From positions 1 through 31,114 of the forward strand of contig CBFIBQ010000036.1 of the NCBI GenBank assembly GCA_965660875.1: 31,114 nt of DNA, read 5' to 3'. This stretch comes from UBA6770 sp965660875 (GTDB taxonomy: Bacteria > Bacteroidota > Bacteroidia > Flavobacteriales_G > Salibacteraceae). The position numbers were made by a program, and so were the translations under genes. The notes under the pieces were generated by a model that saw only the letters and a program-made list of their open reading frames with translations, made no database searches and was not told the origin of the DNA. Below are positions 23,201 through 31,114 of this stretch, one piece after another (within the stretch, counting starts at the first letter, position 1; every line of letters starts with the position of its first letter).

Positions 23201-25435
23201 AGACCCTTCAAGACCTGTCAGCGAAGTTTTATTGGAGCATTTTAGTTTTATTGTGTACTTAGCATACGTATTTGTACCATTAACTTGATCTACGTAAAAA
23301 CTCAAACCTTGAATAATGCCCCTTCCTATTCCCGCAGCTGAAAGTTCAGAAGCTCGATATAAGAACTGTTGCTTCGTACTTTCAGAGTTATTACCATAAG
23401 GGCAAGGCCACACTGCAGCCGGAGTTCCTGTTGCGCTGTTTGTACTTGTACCTGTACCTACATTAAAGTCTTGCTGAGAGCCAATACAAACGCCCTTCGT
23501 GGCACCACATGTACTTGGCAAATAACCCATTTGTAAATCTAAATATGCTTTAGTCCCCTGACAAACCGTGGTATCAGATGTAGTTGCTTGAATCTTTTTA
23601 GGAAATGGAGGGGTAACTTTAATCTGCATGGAATCGTGCCTTATACAACCGGAATCAGAAGTTACCGTAACGTTATACATTTTACTTAAAATTGGCGTTG
23701 CATTCGGCGATCCTATCGAGTCATTATCGAGGAAAGCAGAAGGAGTCCATTTGTAATTGTAAGTTGATGTTGTGCGATCAGGTTTCACATAAATCGGTAT
23801 AGTAGAGTCGTTGTAACAAATCATCGTATCCATGGGCGTACTCGTATTAAAAGTATCCGCTACTACAATCTTTACAGTATCCCTTACACTACAAGCTTGT
23901 GCTTTAATACATCCCTCCTGTAAATCAGACCAAACCTCTAAAAGCGTTGTTTTAGATGGTAAAAACTTCATTGTTCGATTCGTATCTGAAGCTGTAGTAT
24001 CCGACCAAACGTTTTGATTTGGCCCGCTGTAATAAAGTGAATCTCCGTAAACGCTTTTCCATTGATATAACTTCCCGCCAGACGCAATGAGCTGCACGGA
24101 ATCCCCCCTACAAACGGCTGTATCTCTTCCCGCATTGGTGCTATTCCTAACATTTAGCTCAAAAACTGAAAATCCATTACCAGGATAATTGCAGAAATCA
24201 TCATTAAATACCAAATAGAAAATTTTCACTGGATTTATACCAACTGAAGCTCTCCATGACCATTGGACCACTGCCTTCGTTTTTGTTATGTAATTAACTG
24301 TCATCGTGGCTCCAGGTAAAACCTTGTCGTAGTTTGAGCTAAAAATGAGCGTATCTGGAGTACTAGCAGACGAGTCCACATCTACAATCGTATCCTCGAA
24401 TGTAATATACTCACCATTACAAACTTCTAACCTAAAACTATCTAACAAGGTATAGTTCTGTCCTTGAATATTCGATATCCCAGATACGTCTCGCGGTACA
24501 TTATTTGAGCAGGACTCGACCCTAAACTGAACATCTCTTAATGTCTTTGCCTTCAAAATTCCCGTACAGCGCTCGTATTCCTTTACCCAAAACGCCACCA
24601 CTCGTTTTCCAGCAGTAGCTGGTGTAAACGATAGAAGCCCCGTGGTACTATCCATCTCTATACCCGAAGCAGGACTGGTAGCAGAAAACCCGCTTCTGTA
24701 CTGCACACATCGCGTAGAATCTTGCATGGCACATGAAAGCTCAAAACGTAAACTATCACCATCGTAATCAATTGTACCGATACCGTAGTATACCTTTTTA
24801 CCAACACAAGCTGAAGGAATTGGTTTTACTTCATCTGCGAAATCTGGCGCCGAATTATTCGGGTAATCTTTTGTATTAATAAAAGTATGAACATACATTC
24901 CACCTGAGCTTGTATTACTAGAGCCTGTGTTTCTACAACACACTGGAGAAAAACCCATACGCCACCAATTACAAGCAGCTAGGGTAACAATACCTGAAAA
25001 TTTAAACCTCAAATATCCTTGTGCTGCTCCTCCTCGACACCTCGAATTTGGTGTTTTGGATGGATCCAAAATCTTATCACAAACATCAGAAACCTCTTCC
25101 GCTACCAATTGATTTGAACCAGAATTTAGTGTAACCCCAGAGTATGGCCCACCAAAAGGAGTTGGCATTGGGGCTACAAAAGCTAAGTGAGTTACTATCA
25201 GTGTCGACCATCCTGTTGCTGGAATAGCAGATGTACATTTATAATCAACCGTCTCCGTCCAAGAAGAATACGTAGCTCCATTACAATCTCTAAACACTGC
25301 AGCCTCAATGTAATAACGATTATTACCTAACGATTTGTATTTGATACTACCGCCAGAAATATGAGAGGCCTGGGTTGTTAATGTCCCCAAAAAAAGGAAC
25401 ATCAATATAAGGAAATGCTCTAAATATTGTTTCAT
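20261..25435 (-). CDS. Giant T9SS type B adhesin, paralog 2 (C-terminal CHU_C domain)
   Basis: About 1724 residues from ATG at 25435; ATG at 25447, which overlaps the upstream stop as TAATG, would add four. I prefer 25435 because it aligns with the paralog start at a constant 5252-bp offset. Signal peptide MKQYLEHFLILMFLFLGTLTTQ, then ASHISGGSIKYKSLG. Residues 23-330 are the shared N-terminal module (IDYDGDSLRFEL, VKEYERC, LRDVQFRVE), followed by Ig-like repeats (DTAVCRGD, DTMICYND), one interrupted by a ~200-residue module (bases 22910-23530). Then come a DTILCPLD repeat, several SprB-like repeats (NLTCYKSEDGNIDV, NNTCNGFNDGKVEI), Ig-like and two PKD units (WDYGNG; EWNWTF). The last 100 residues are CHU_C: IPKAFSPNGDGINDVFKP, MYIYNRWGELIFES, GTVTIVY. 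Surface adhesion is inferred. Confidence 0.92.
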   Translation of the reverse strand: MKQYLEHFLILMFLFLGTLTTQASHISGGSIKYKSLGNNRYYIEAAVFRDCNGATYSSWTETVDYKCTSAIPATGWSTLIVTHLAFVAPMPTPFGGPYSGVTLNSGSNQLVAEEVSDVCDKILDPSKTPNSRCRGGAAQGYLRFKFSGIVTLAACNWWRMGFSPVCCRNTGSSNTSSGGMYVHTFINTKDYPNNSAPDFADEVKPIPSACVGKKVYYGIGTIDYDGDSLRFELSCAMQDSTRCVQYRSGFSATSPASGIEMDSTTGLLSFTPATAGKRVVAFWVKEYERCTGILKAKTLRDVQFRVESCSNNVPRDVSGISNIQGQNYTLLDSFRLEVCNGEYITFEDTIVDVDSSASTPDTLIFSSNYDKVLPGATMTVNYITKTKAVVQWSWRASVGINPVKIFYLVFNDDFCNYPGNGFSVFELNVRNSTNAGRDTAVCRGDSVQLIASGGKLYQWKSVYGDSLYYSGPNQNVWSDTTASDTNRTMKFLPSKTTLLEVWSDLQEGCIKAQACSVRDTVKIVVADTFNTSTPMDTMICYNDSTIPIYVKPDRTTSTYNYKWTPSAFLDNDSIGSPNATPILSKMYNVTVTSDSGCIRHDSMQIKVTPPFPKKIQATTSDTTVCQGTKAYLDLQMGYLPSTCGATKGVCIGSQQDFNVGTGTSTNSATGTPAAVWPCPYGNNSESTKQQFLYRASELSAAGIGRGIIQGLSFYVDQVNGTNTYAKYTIKLKCSNKTSLTGLEGSLVQVFNPKTVTVQQGWNYHAFNTGYDYDGTSNLIVEICYENGGTTQNSQVRYTTTTFSSCVGVLAASGACSSQFLSLVSNFNRPNARFSICQSPDPKAYTYKWSPSLYLNHDTLKSPIAKVEDSITYQAFVADTFNKCSGSSTPIHINLITLDVSTDTILCPLDTISVAATSRTNCGGKRTYKWSASDTSAYISNDTVANPRLMAKVNTAFYLTFSDTCGCAINDTFSIDIRKLPPPTVVRSPPSCGDDNGTLQITGNGGLSPYSYKLDGGGKNLANGSGLFSNLNNGYYTLRVTDAGKCFTEFIDTFTNTAPIIDSITSSNLTCYKSEDGNIDVFASEGIGPLAYSIDGGANYMTGSSFNGLKAGNYSVIVQSSDFCETKPISVKLTQPDSLYATVYFSEVTCKDFADAWTHAIPFGGTTPYSYQWGNGSTRDSSTNLSGGPDSLVLTDANSCRYVQHINIKEYPKVVIDSVLHRNNTCNGFNDGKVEIFARGGKQSLFYSKNRGGTYTQFNSFEKLSPETYYFRVRDINNCTAYDTIKITEPPEVRVTTVFDSTRICVSSCADMIVNATGGNIPKYTYHWTPGISSTVQVQRVCPDVSTTYFVYAKDTAGCISLTRKIRVELYDSLSVNMSENKEICLNQNVELPVVAAGGDGTGYVYDWSPKIGLNDPNLPNPLASPRSSTTYTLTVRDLCGSPEVSDTVHVKVRPLPKIDFVADTNVACHPAKIIFRNTSPEQGFDCIWDYGNGIQFSNCLEAPAYFRRPGQYDISLALSDEFGCRDSLVKADFIDVLRSPTPLFSWDPKNPTTQNPEVQFEDLSLIDIKEWNWTFGTFGTSEEQHPEISFPETRKERYPVKLQVMGQNGCVSDTVTNVEVGPEFSLYIPKAFSPNGDGINDVFKPVGKGIDFSQYQMYIYNRWGELIFESNDYNVGWDGTDNRSGEGMKAGVYPYRFLIGDTFQEADRHEYRGTVTIVYTESKD
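23850..25365 (-). repeat. Paralogous 5' segment, copy 2 (partner near 29100-30617)
   Basis: The 5' ~1.5 kb of the two giant adhesin genes are clearly homologous in DNA at a constant offset of 5252 bp, for example cttgcatggcac at 24721 and 29973, and gagcttgtattactaga at 24906 and 30158. Differences are mainly synonymous. Similarity drops in the distal repeats. Confidence 0.85.
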
Positions 25436-25446
25436 AACTTTTACCA

Positions 25447-28400
25447 TTATTTTATGATGGTTAAGGTTCCAAATCGCTCAAGTAACGATTTTTCAGATTT
25501 ATCATCTCCAACCACCAGTCTCCAAGTGTAGACACCAACTGCAGCTTTCTCTCCTGTAGAGGCCACAGTTCCATCCCAACCTTCACTGTAATTGGTAGTG
25601 CTGAATACCATTGTACCCCATCGATCATAGACAGATACTTCGTAATAATCCGACTCAAAACCAGCACCAATCGGTTTCCAAGTATCATTTTTACCATCTC
25701 CATTTGGTGTAAATGAGTTAGGTACATACATGAAAAACTCTGGATCTATAACAACATTTCTAATGGTATCATCTGTACAACCAAAAATATTGGTTACAAA
25801 TAGTTTTACTGGATAAACACCTTTTTCTTCATCTGGGAATTTATATCTAGGGCTATGCTGCATGGAGGTATCCATACTTGCAAAGTTCCACTCGTATCGA
25901 TTTATCTTTCCTACTGAAAGGTCTTCAAACTTCAAACGCGTATCCATTAGTGTTGTAGGCTGAGGGCTCATTGTAAAGCTCGCCGTTGGAACTGGGTAAA
26001 TGTTTAAGTAGTTTTCCTTGGTCAGGGAGTCAACACAGCCGTCAAGACTAGTTACTTTCAGAGTTACATCGTATTTTCCAGTCTGGCTATAAACTTTACT
26101 AACCTCTGAGCAAGTCGCCGCTTGGGAACCATCTCCAAAAGACCATACACATCTATACGAATCGTTTGTTTTGTTCTCGAAGTAAGCTTGATATGGAGGG
26201 CAACCCTCTAAAGAATCTGACGAAAAATCAACAATAGGTTGCGGTAACAAACTAATTGTGACACTATCTTTTACTTCTGGACTACCGCAATTGTCCTTCA
26301 GGCTTAATATATAAGTCATATCCTCAACTGGAGAGGCAATAGGGTTCTTTATAAAGGCATTGCTCAAATTAGCAAATGGTTGCCAAACATATTTAAAACC
26401 TGTACCATCTCCACCATCTGGAAATGCATCTAGACTAACAAAAGAACCATCACAAATCGCAGTGTCGTTTGGTAATTCTATACTCAAGGAGTCAAACAAG
26501 TTCACTTTAAGAATAACTGTGTTTGATATACAACCTTTGTTATCATTGGCATAGACTGTATATAGGTTCTCTTTTCCCTCTGGACAAACATTAGCCACAT
26601 TCAAATTACTTACAGTTGGTGTCCAATTGTACGTATGCTGCGGTGAGTTACCACCTGTTGAGTTAACCTCTAACTTTGCACAAGTGGAAACACATATTTT
26701 AAAACTATCTTGAGGGGTGGACAATTCCATAATAGGAGGCTCTGTGATTAACACTTGCGTATCCGCTCTACAACTGTAATTATCAACGACAGTAACCGTG
26801 TATTGCCCCATTGGCAATGCCTTCACCTCGTCCAAAGTAGTATCCAATTGGATGTAATTGGTATCCGCCGGAAATGCTTGTATTGGTGTACTGTTTCCGT
26901 CTAGACTAAATAAATAATTCTTTGTTCCACCAGAAACTTGCGCTAAAATCTTACCATCTGCATAACCAAAACAGGTTGCCGGTGTAATGGTCAGTGCATC
27001 AAATTTTAGTTTTGGACGTTCTGTAATTTCAAATGTGGTATCAAGGATACAACCGTTGCTATCCAAAATATTTAGGTTGTAATTAGAGTATGCAAATAAA
27101 CCGCTGTACAAAGTATCTCCTACTTGTGTTGGATTACTACTAGCTGTTGGGCTAACACCAGTCCAAGTATAGTTATAAGGTAAAACGCCACCTGAAGCTT
27201 TTCCTTTTGCCCATCCATTACCCAGTTGATAACACGTATCTTCTTGAGTCACAAAGTCAAGTTTAAATTGATCGGGCTGCGTAAGGGTTATTTCCTCAGG
27301 GAAAGAGGTACATCCTTGAACCCCTCTAGCATAGACAATATATTTTCCTGGTGCTAAGTTTCTTACTGTAGGAGTACTCTGTGTCCAAGTTAATCCGGTA
27401 TCAACACTGTAAGAGAGTGGGTACCTACCCAATCTAGTTTGGATTTCAATTTCACCATCGTCAAAACCGTTACATGAAATATTTTTCGGAATTAGTGCTG
27501 TAATTTGTGGAGCCGAATCATTAAATAAAGTATCCACAGCAATTGGACTAATACAGCCAATAGAATCAATAACCTGCATATCGTAAAAGCCAATTCGTTG
27601 ATTAAAAAATGAATCTACTGTGCCAAATGTTCTGCCCGAATCAATACTGTACAAGTATGGCCCAAAACCACCTACAGCATTTAGTTTTATTCTACCGTTG
27701 GTAGATGCACAGTCTGGATTATACATATCTGGATCAGGGGCTTTCAATGAATCCGCAAAAACCATCAAGCTATCCTGAAGAGCACACCCACACGAATCGT
27801 GAAAAGTAACCGTCACCATAGTAGTTTTTGGCACACTAACCTTTGCATTTTTAACCGAATCATCGACAAAATACTGGGAAGGTGTCCATACAAAAACACC
27901 TCTACCACCACATGAAGTAACCACATCTGGAAATAGCTGAACAGTATCGTTAGCACACATTGAAGTATCTGGACCTGCATCAATATCAGCAATATTGATT
28001 TTCAAACTTGTCGTATCCGAGCATAAGCCAATGGTATCAGTAATGGTGACCTTGTATGTAGTAGTTGTATCAATGTTGGCTATTGGATTTTTAACCGTAT
28101 CAAAATTAAGACCAAAAGAGGGTGTCCATTTATAAGTAAATTCAGACGAGTCGCGCTGACCACAATATGAAAACTGAACATTTGGCCTATTAAAAGAACT
28201 GGCTAAAGACAAAAATGTTTGATTACATTGCGAACTACTTCCGTGCGCAGTGAGACAAGACTGGAATGCAGTTGTGGTATGAGCTACTGCAGCATTATTT
28301 GTTGTACTCGAAGAGCCATTATCGTAACAGATTTCGACAACTAAGTTACTTCCTCTGGCAATAGCAAAGTTGGTATCAAATGCATGAAGATTCCAACCAT

Positions 28401-30687
28401 TACTTACCGTAATACTTTTGGGAGTAAACACTGTCGTAAGATTGCCTTGGAATTGACCAGAATTAAAATTAGATGCACTTGTACAACCCAATTTTATGGT
28501 ATACCCAGAAAAATTAGTTGCAGCTCTTTTATTAACCACATTAAAACCAATAGCATCAAGCACACCAGCATTTATTCCTAGCGATTGTAACTCAGCTGAA
28601 GTATACAAAAACTGCATTCTAGCAGAAGATTTAGATCCACCATAAGGGCAAGGAAAGTCTGTAACTGAAGTTGAAGTACCGCCAGCAGTGTTTGTTTTGT
28701 TTGTAGAGTCACTTGAGTTTATCAAACGAGCCGAAAAACATTGATCCATGGTGCTACCGCAAACTGTTGGGCTATAACCCATGGCTAAAGTAATTGGAGC
28801 ATCAACTCCAACACACGTTGGATCCGAAGGGGTTGATGCAGAAATATTCCTGGGCAGAGGTAATGTTACTCCTACATTTACAGTATCTATACGCACACAA
28901 CCCGTATCTGAAGTTACGGTTACCGTATAAGTTCTGCTAGTCAAGGGAGTAACCGTAGGATTGGAAATTGTATCTGATGAAATGGTTGGATGCTTTGACC
29001 ACTGGTAATTATATGTGAAGCCTACCGAGTCGGGCTGAGTAGAGAGTTGCAATGTACTATCCTCATAGCAAATAGTAGTATCATTTGTTGTTGTTAAAGT
29101 GAATGGACTTGCAACAATAATCTCTACAGAGTCTCTTGTTTGACAGGCTTGAGCACGAATACAACCTTCCTGAAGGTCTGACCAAACTTCTAATTTTGTT
29201 GTTTGAGAAGGTAAAAACCGCATAGTTCTATTGGTATCAGTTTTAGTAGTATCCGGCCACACATTTCTATTTGGCCCACTAAATATTAATGAGTCACCAT
29301 AAACGCTTTTCCATTGATATCGCTTACCTCCTGAACCACTTAAAAATGCAGTATCACCTCGACAAATAGCCGTATCTGGACCAGCGTTTGTACTATTTCT
29401 CACGTTTAATTCAAAAACTGAAAAACCGTTTCCAGGGTAATCACAATAATCATCGTTGAACACTAAATAAAAGACTTTGATTGGGTTTAAGCCTATCGCA
29501 GCCCTCCAGTTCCAACGCACTACAGCTTTTGTTTTTGTTATATAATTTACGGTCATAGTAGCTCCAGGCAACACCTTATTGTAATTACTACTAAATATCA
29601 ATGTATCCAGTTTAGATGCTGCTGAGTCAATATCCACAATGGTATCCTCAAATGTTATCCACTCTCCATTACACACCTCGAGTCTAAAGCTATCCAATAA
29701 GGTATAATTCTTACCTTTTATGTTTGAAATACCCGATACGTCTCGCGGAACATTATTCGTACATGTTTCTACCCTAAACTGAACATCACGCAAAGTCTTT
29801 GCCTTTAATCTTCCTGTGCAGCGTTCATATTCCTTTACCCAAAAAGCAACAACTCTTTTCCCTGCAGTTGCAGGCGTAAATGACAACAATCCTGTTGTGC
29901 TGTCCATAACTAACCCTGCAGCAGGTCTAGCTGCAGAAAAACCACTTCGATAATTTACACACCTCGTTGAATCTTGCATGGCACAAGAAAGCTCAAAACG
30001 CAAACTATCACCATCGTAGTCAATAGTTCCAATTCCATAAAACACTTTTTTACCTACACATGCTGAAGGAATTGGCTTAACTTCATCTGCGAAATCAGGA
30101 GCAGAATTTGATGGAAAATCTTTTGTATTAATAAAAGTATGCACATACATGCCGCCAGAGCTTGTATTACTAGAACCTGTATTTCTACAGCATACAGGAG
30201 AAAAACCCAAACGCCACCAATTACATGGTGCTAAAGTAACGATACCTGAAAATTTAAAACGCAAATACCCTTGCGCTGCACCACCTCTACACCTTGAGTT
30301 TGGTGTTTTTGCCGGGTTTAAAATTTTATCACAAACATCAGAAACCTCTTCAGCAACCAATTGATTGGTGCCTGAATTTACATTTACACCAGAATAAGGA
30401 CCACCATAAGGTGCTGGTGTTGGGGCAACAAAGGCTAAATGCGTAACGTTTAAAGTAGACCACCCAGTCGCTGGTACGGCTGAAGTACACTTATAATCCA
30501 CCGTTTCCGTCCATGAGGAATATGTAGCACCTCTACAATCCCTAAATACTGCTGCTTCAATATAATATTGGTTATTACCTAACGATTTATACTTTATACT
30601 ACCACCAGAAATATGTGAGGCATTGGATTGAAACCCAAGTACCGAAAACAAAATTACTGGAATATATATCTTTAAAAAATTCTTCAT
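25447..30687 (-). CDS. Giant T9SS type B adhesin, paralog 1 (C-terminal CHU_C domain)
   Basis: 1746 residues from ATG at 30687; an in-frame TTG at 30720 would place 11 residues before a normal signal peptide (MKNFLKIYIPVILFSVLGFQSN / ASHISGG). Domain order matches the downstream paralog: shared N-terminal module 23-330, Ig-like repeats (DTAICRGD, DTTICYED), the interrupted repeat (bases 28150-28770), DTSMCAND repeat, SprB-like repeats (NISCNGFDDGEIEI, PATCFGYADGKILA), an Ig-like NDTAICDG unit, PKD units (CVWSFGDGS; YEWNFASM) and the CHU_C tail (VPNSFTPNGDGKNDTWKP, SVYDRWGTMVFST, ERFGTLTIIK). The first ~530 residues are nearly identical to the paralog, later parts much less so. A terminator lies upstream at 30745, so this is probably the first gene of a two-gene transcript. 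Ligand unknown. Confidence 0.93.
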   Translation of the reverse strand: MKNFLKIYIPVILFSVLGFQSNASHISGGSIKYKSLGNNQYYIEAAVFRDCRGATYSSWTETVDYKCTSAVPATGWSTLNVTHLAFVAPTPAPYGGPYSGVNVNSGTNQLVAEEVSDVCDKILNPAKTPNSRCRGGAAQGYLRFKFSGIVTLAPCNWWRLGFSPVCCRNTGSSNTSSGGMYVHTFINTKDFPSNSAPDFADEVKPIPSACVGKKVFYGIGTIDYDGDSLRFELSCAMQDSTRCVNYRSGFSAARPAAGLVMDSTTGLLSFTPATAGKRVVAFWVKEYERCTGRLKAKTLRDVQFRVETCTNNVPRDVSGISNIKGKNYTLLDSFRLEVCNGEWITFEDTIVDIDSAASKLDTLIFSSNYNKVLPGATMTVNYITKTKAVVRWNWRAAIGLNPIKVFYLVFNDDYCDYPGNGFSVFELNVRNSTNAGPDTAICRGDTAFLSGSGGKRYQWKSVYGDSLIFSGPNRNVWPDTTKTDTNRTMRFLPSQTTKLEVWSDLQEGCIRAQACQTRDSVEIIVASPFTLTTTNDTTICYEDSTLQLSTQPDSVGFTYNYQWSKHPTISSDTISNPTVTPLTSRTYTVTVTSDTGCVRIDTVNVGVTLPLPRNISASTPSDPTCVGVDAPITLAMGYSPTVCGSTMDQCFSARLINSSDSTNKTNTAGGTSTSVTDFPCPYGGSKSSARMQFLYTSAELQSLGINAGVLDAIGFNVVNKRAATNFSGYTIKLGCTSASNFNSGQFQGNLTTVFTPKSITVSNGWNLHAFDTNFAIARGSNLVVEICYDNGSSSTTNNAAVAHTTTAFQSCLTAHGSSSQCNQTFLSLASSFNRPNVQFSYCGQRDSSEFTYKWTPSFGLNFDTVKNPIANIDTTTTYKVTITDTIGLCSDTTSLKINIADIDAGPDTSMCANDTVQLFPDVVTSCGGRGVFVWTPSQYFVDDSVKNAKVSVPKTTMVTVTFHDSCGCALQDSLMVFADSLKAPDPDMYNPDCASTNGRIKLNAVGGFGPYLYSIDSGRTFGTVDSFFNQRIGFYDMQVIDSIGCISPIAVDTLFNDSAPQITALIPKNISCNGFDDGEIEIQTRLGRYPLSYSVDTGLTWTQSTPTVRNLAPGKYIVYARGVQGCTSFPEEITLTQPDQFKLDFVTQEDTCYQLGNGWAKGKASGGVLPYNYTWTGVSPTASSNPTQVGDTLYSGLFAYSNYNLNILDSNGCILDTTFEITERPKLKFDALTITPATCFGYADGKILAQVSGGTKNYLFSLDGNSTPIQAFPADTNYIQLDTTLDEVKALPMGQYTVTVVDNYSCRADTQVLITEPPIMELSTPQDSFKICVSTCAKLEVNSTGGNSPQHTYNWTPTVSNLNVANVCPEGKENLYTVYANDNKGCISNTVILKVNLFDSLSIELPNDTAICDGSFVSLDAFPDGGDGTGFKYVWQPFANLSNAFIKNPIASPVEDMTYILSLKDNCGSPEVKDSVTISLLPQPIVDFSSDSLEGCPPYQAYFENKTNDSYRCVWSFGDGSQAATCSEVSKVYSQTGKYDVTLKVTSLDGCVDSLTKENYLNIYPVPTASFTMSPQPTTLMDTRLKFEDLSVGKINRYEWNFASMDTSMQHSPRYKFPDEEKGVYPVKLFVTNIFGCTDDTIRNVVIDPEFFMYVPNSFTPNGDGKNDTWKPIGAGFESDYYEVSVYDRWGTMVFSTTNYSEGWDGTVASTGEKAAVGVYTWRLVVGDDKSEKSLLERFGTLTIIK
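29100..30617 (-). repeat. Paralogous 5' segment, copy 1 (partner near 23850-25365)
   Basis: Partner of the segment 5252 bp away; encodes the shared signal-proximal domain ASHISGGSIKYKSLGNN onward through the first Ig-like repeat. The boundaries are approximate and judged by eye from protein similarity. Confidence 0.85.
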
Positions 30688-30744
30688 GATTAAGCTTGTT
30701 TCGTTCACGCTTTTTCGCAATATAAAAGTACATCATAAAACAAA

Positions 30745-30775
30745 CAAAAAAAGCACCCGTTCACCGGGTGCTTTT
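30745..30775 (-). terminator. Rho-independent terminator between type B cargo genes
   Basis: Minus strand: AAAAGCACCCG (30775-30765), loop GTGAA, CGGGTGCTTTT (30759-30749) and continuing T-run to about 30745. An 11-bp perfect stem, 35 nt after the stop of the right-edge gene. The plus strand has only a short T-run, so the main direction is minus. Confidence 0.9.
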
Positions 30776-30809
30776 AAAAATTTGTAGCGTTTGTTTTACA
30801 ATTTGTAAA

Positions 30810-31114
30810 CTATTCGCCTCGGATTAAGGTTATGGTACCTTGTTCTTCAAACACTTCTTCACTTACCGATTTGATTTTCATCTCTATGATATACATGTAG
30901 GTGCCATCTGGCTGTGGGTTACCTGCCTTGTTGTCCCCTTTCCAAAATGGACTCTCCATAGTCAATTCATGTACCTTACGGCCCCATCTGTCGTATATGT
31001 AGCCCGTAATTTCTAAGAACTGATCTTGGTAGGCAGTCAACAACGCTTCTTCATTATATCCGCCATACTCCATTGGGCTTATGGCACTCCACCAATCGTT
31101 CATCTGATCGCCAT
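30810..31114 (-). CDS. C-terminal fragment of a T9SS type B (CHU_C) protein
   Basis: The frame is open to the right edge; ATG at 31103 is internal because the codons before it read Gly-Asp-Gln, continuing the PNGDG-type motif of CHU_C domains (GDQMNDWWSAI). About 101 residues are visible: GYIYDRWGRKVHEL, FWKGDNKAGNPQPDGTYMYIIEMK and EQGTITLIRG. This is the sorting domain that directs export through T9SS with a PorP/SprF-type partner. The rest of the protein lies outside the window. A terminator follows at 30745-30775. Confidence 0.9.
   Translation of the reverse strand, partial: GDQMNDWWSAISPMEYGGYNEEALLTAYQDQFLEITGYIYDRWGRKVHELTMESPFWKGDNKAGNPQPDGTYMYIIEMKIKSVSEEVFEEQGTITLIRGE

Overview
The window reads as chromosome of a Bacteroidota bacterium, probably Flavobacteriales or a close relative. 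The evidence is: AT-rich DNA, no Shine-Dalgarno pattern before starts, several promoters of the Bacteroidota TTG-N18/19-TAnnTTTG form, and seven cargo proteins of the type IX secretion system (T9SS) with either the short type A sorting tail or the longer gliding-motility-associated (CHU_C, type B) C-terminus. No rRNA, tRNA, CRISPR array, insertion sequence or phage gene was found.

Layout. 1-4385 (-) is the first ~1461 codons of a giant adhesin that runs off the left edge without a stop; its distal part is a regular array of 80-residue SprB repeats. 4631-5884 (+) is an aspartate kinase. 5953-8226 (+) is a secreted FG-GAP/VCBS protein with a type A tail; its stop overlaps that of a convergent exported C1 (bleomycin-hydrolase-like) peptidase at 8223-9362 (-). 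That peptidase ends a compact operon rbfA > LolC/E-like permease > peptidase, with a good promoter before rbfA. 11050-12897 (+) is an MsbA-type ABC exporter followed by a type A T9SS protein (12924-14444) and a strong terminator. 14503-14743 (-) holds no protein gene but a promoter-terminator-bounded tandem of two structured RNA modules, just downstream of an orphan HPt phosphotransfer gene (14790-15131, -). 15328-18024 (+) is a type B cargo with fibronectin-III-like domains, followed after 5 nt by riboflavin synthase (18030-18626), whose stop overlaps that of the convergent acyl-CoA carboxylase beta subunit (18621-20165, -). 20261-25435 and 25447-30687 (both -) are giant paralogous type B adhesins in tandem. 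30810-31114 (-) is the C-terminus of one more type B protein.

The housekeeping genes (aspartate kinase, rbfA, LolC/E-like permease, MsbA-like exporter, ribE, carboxylase) are interspersed with surface-adhesin genes. The type B cargos with a visible N-terminus share one N-terminal module, and the three largest carry the same ~200-residue module nested inside an Ig-like repeat. The most novel-looking item is the tandem structured RNA at 14503-14743: a 27-bp perfect direct repeat, a matching two-stem fold in both copies, compensatory base-pair changes between copies, its own -33/-7 promoter and an intrinsic terminator.
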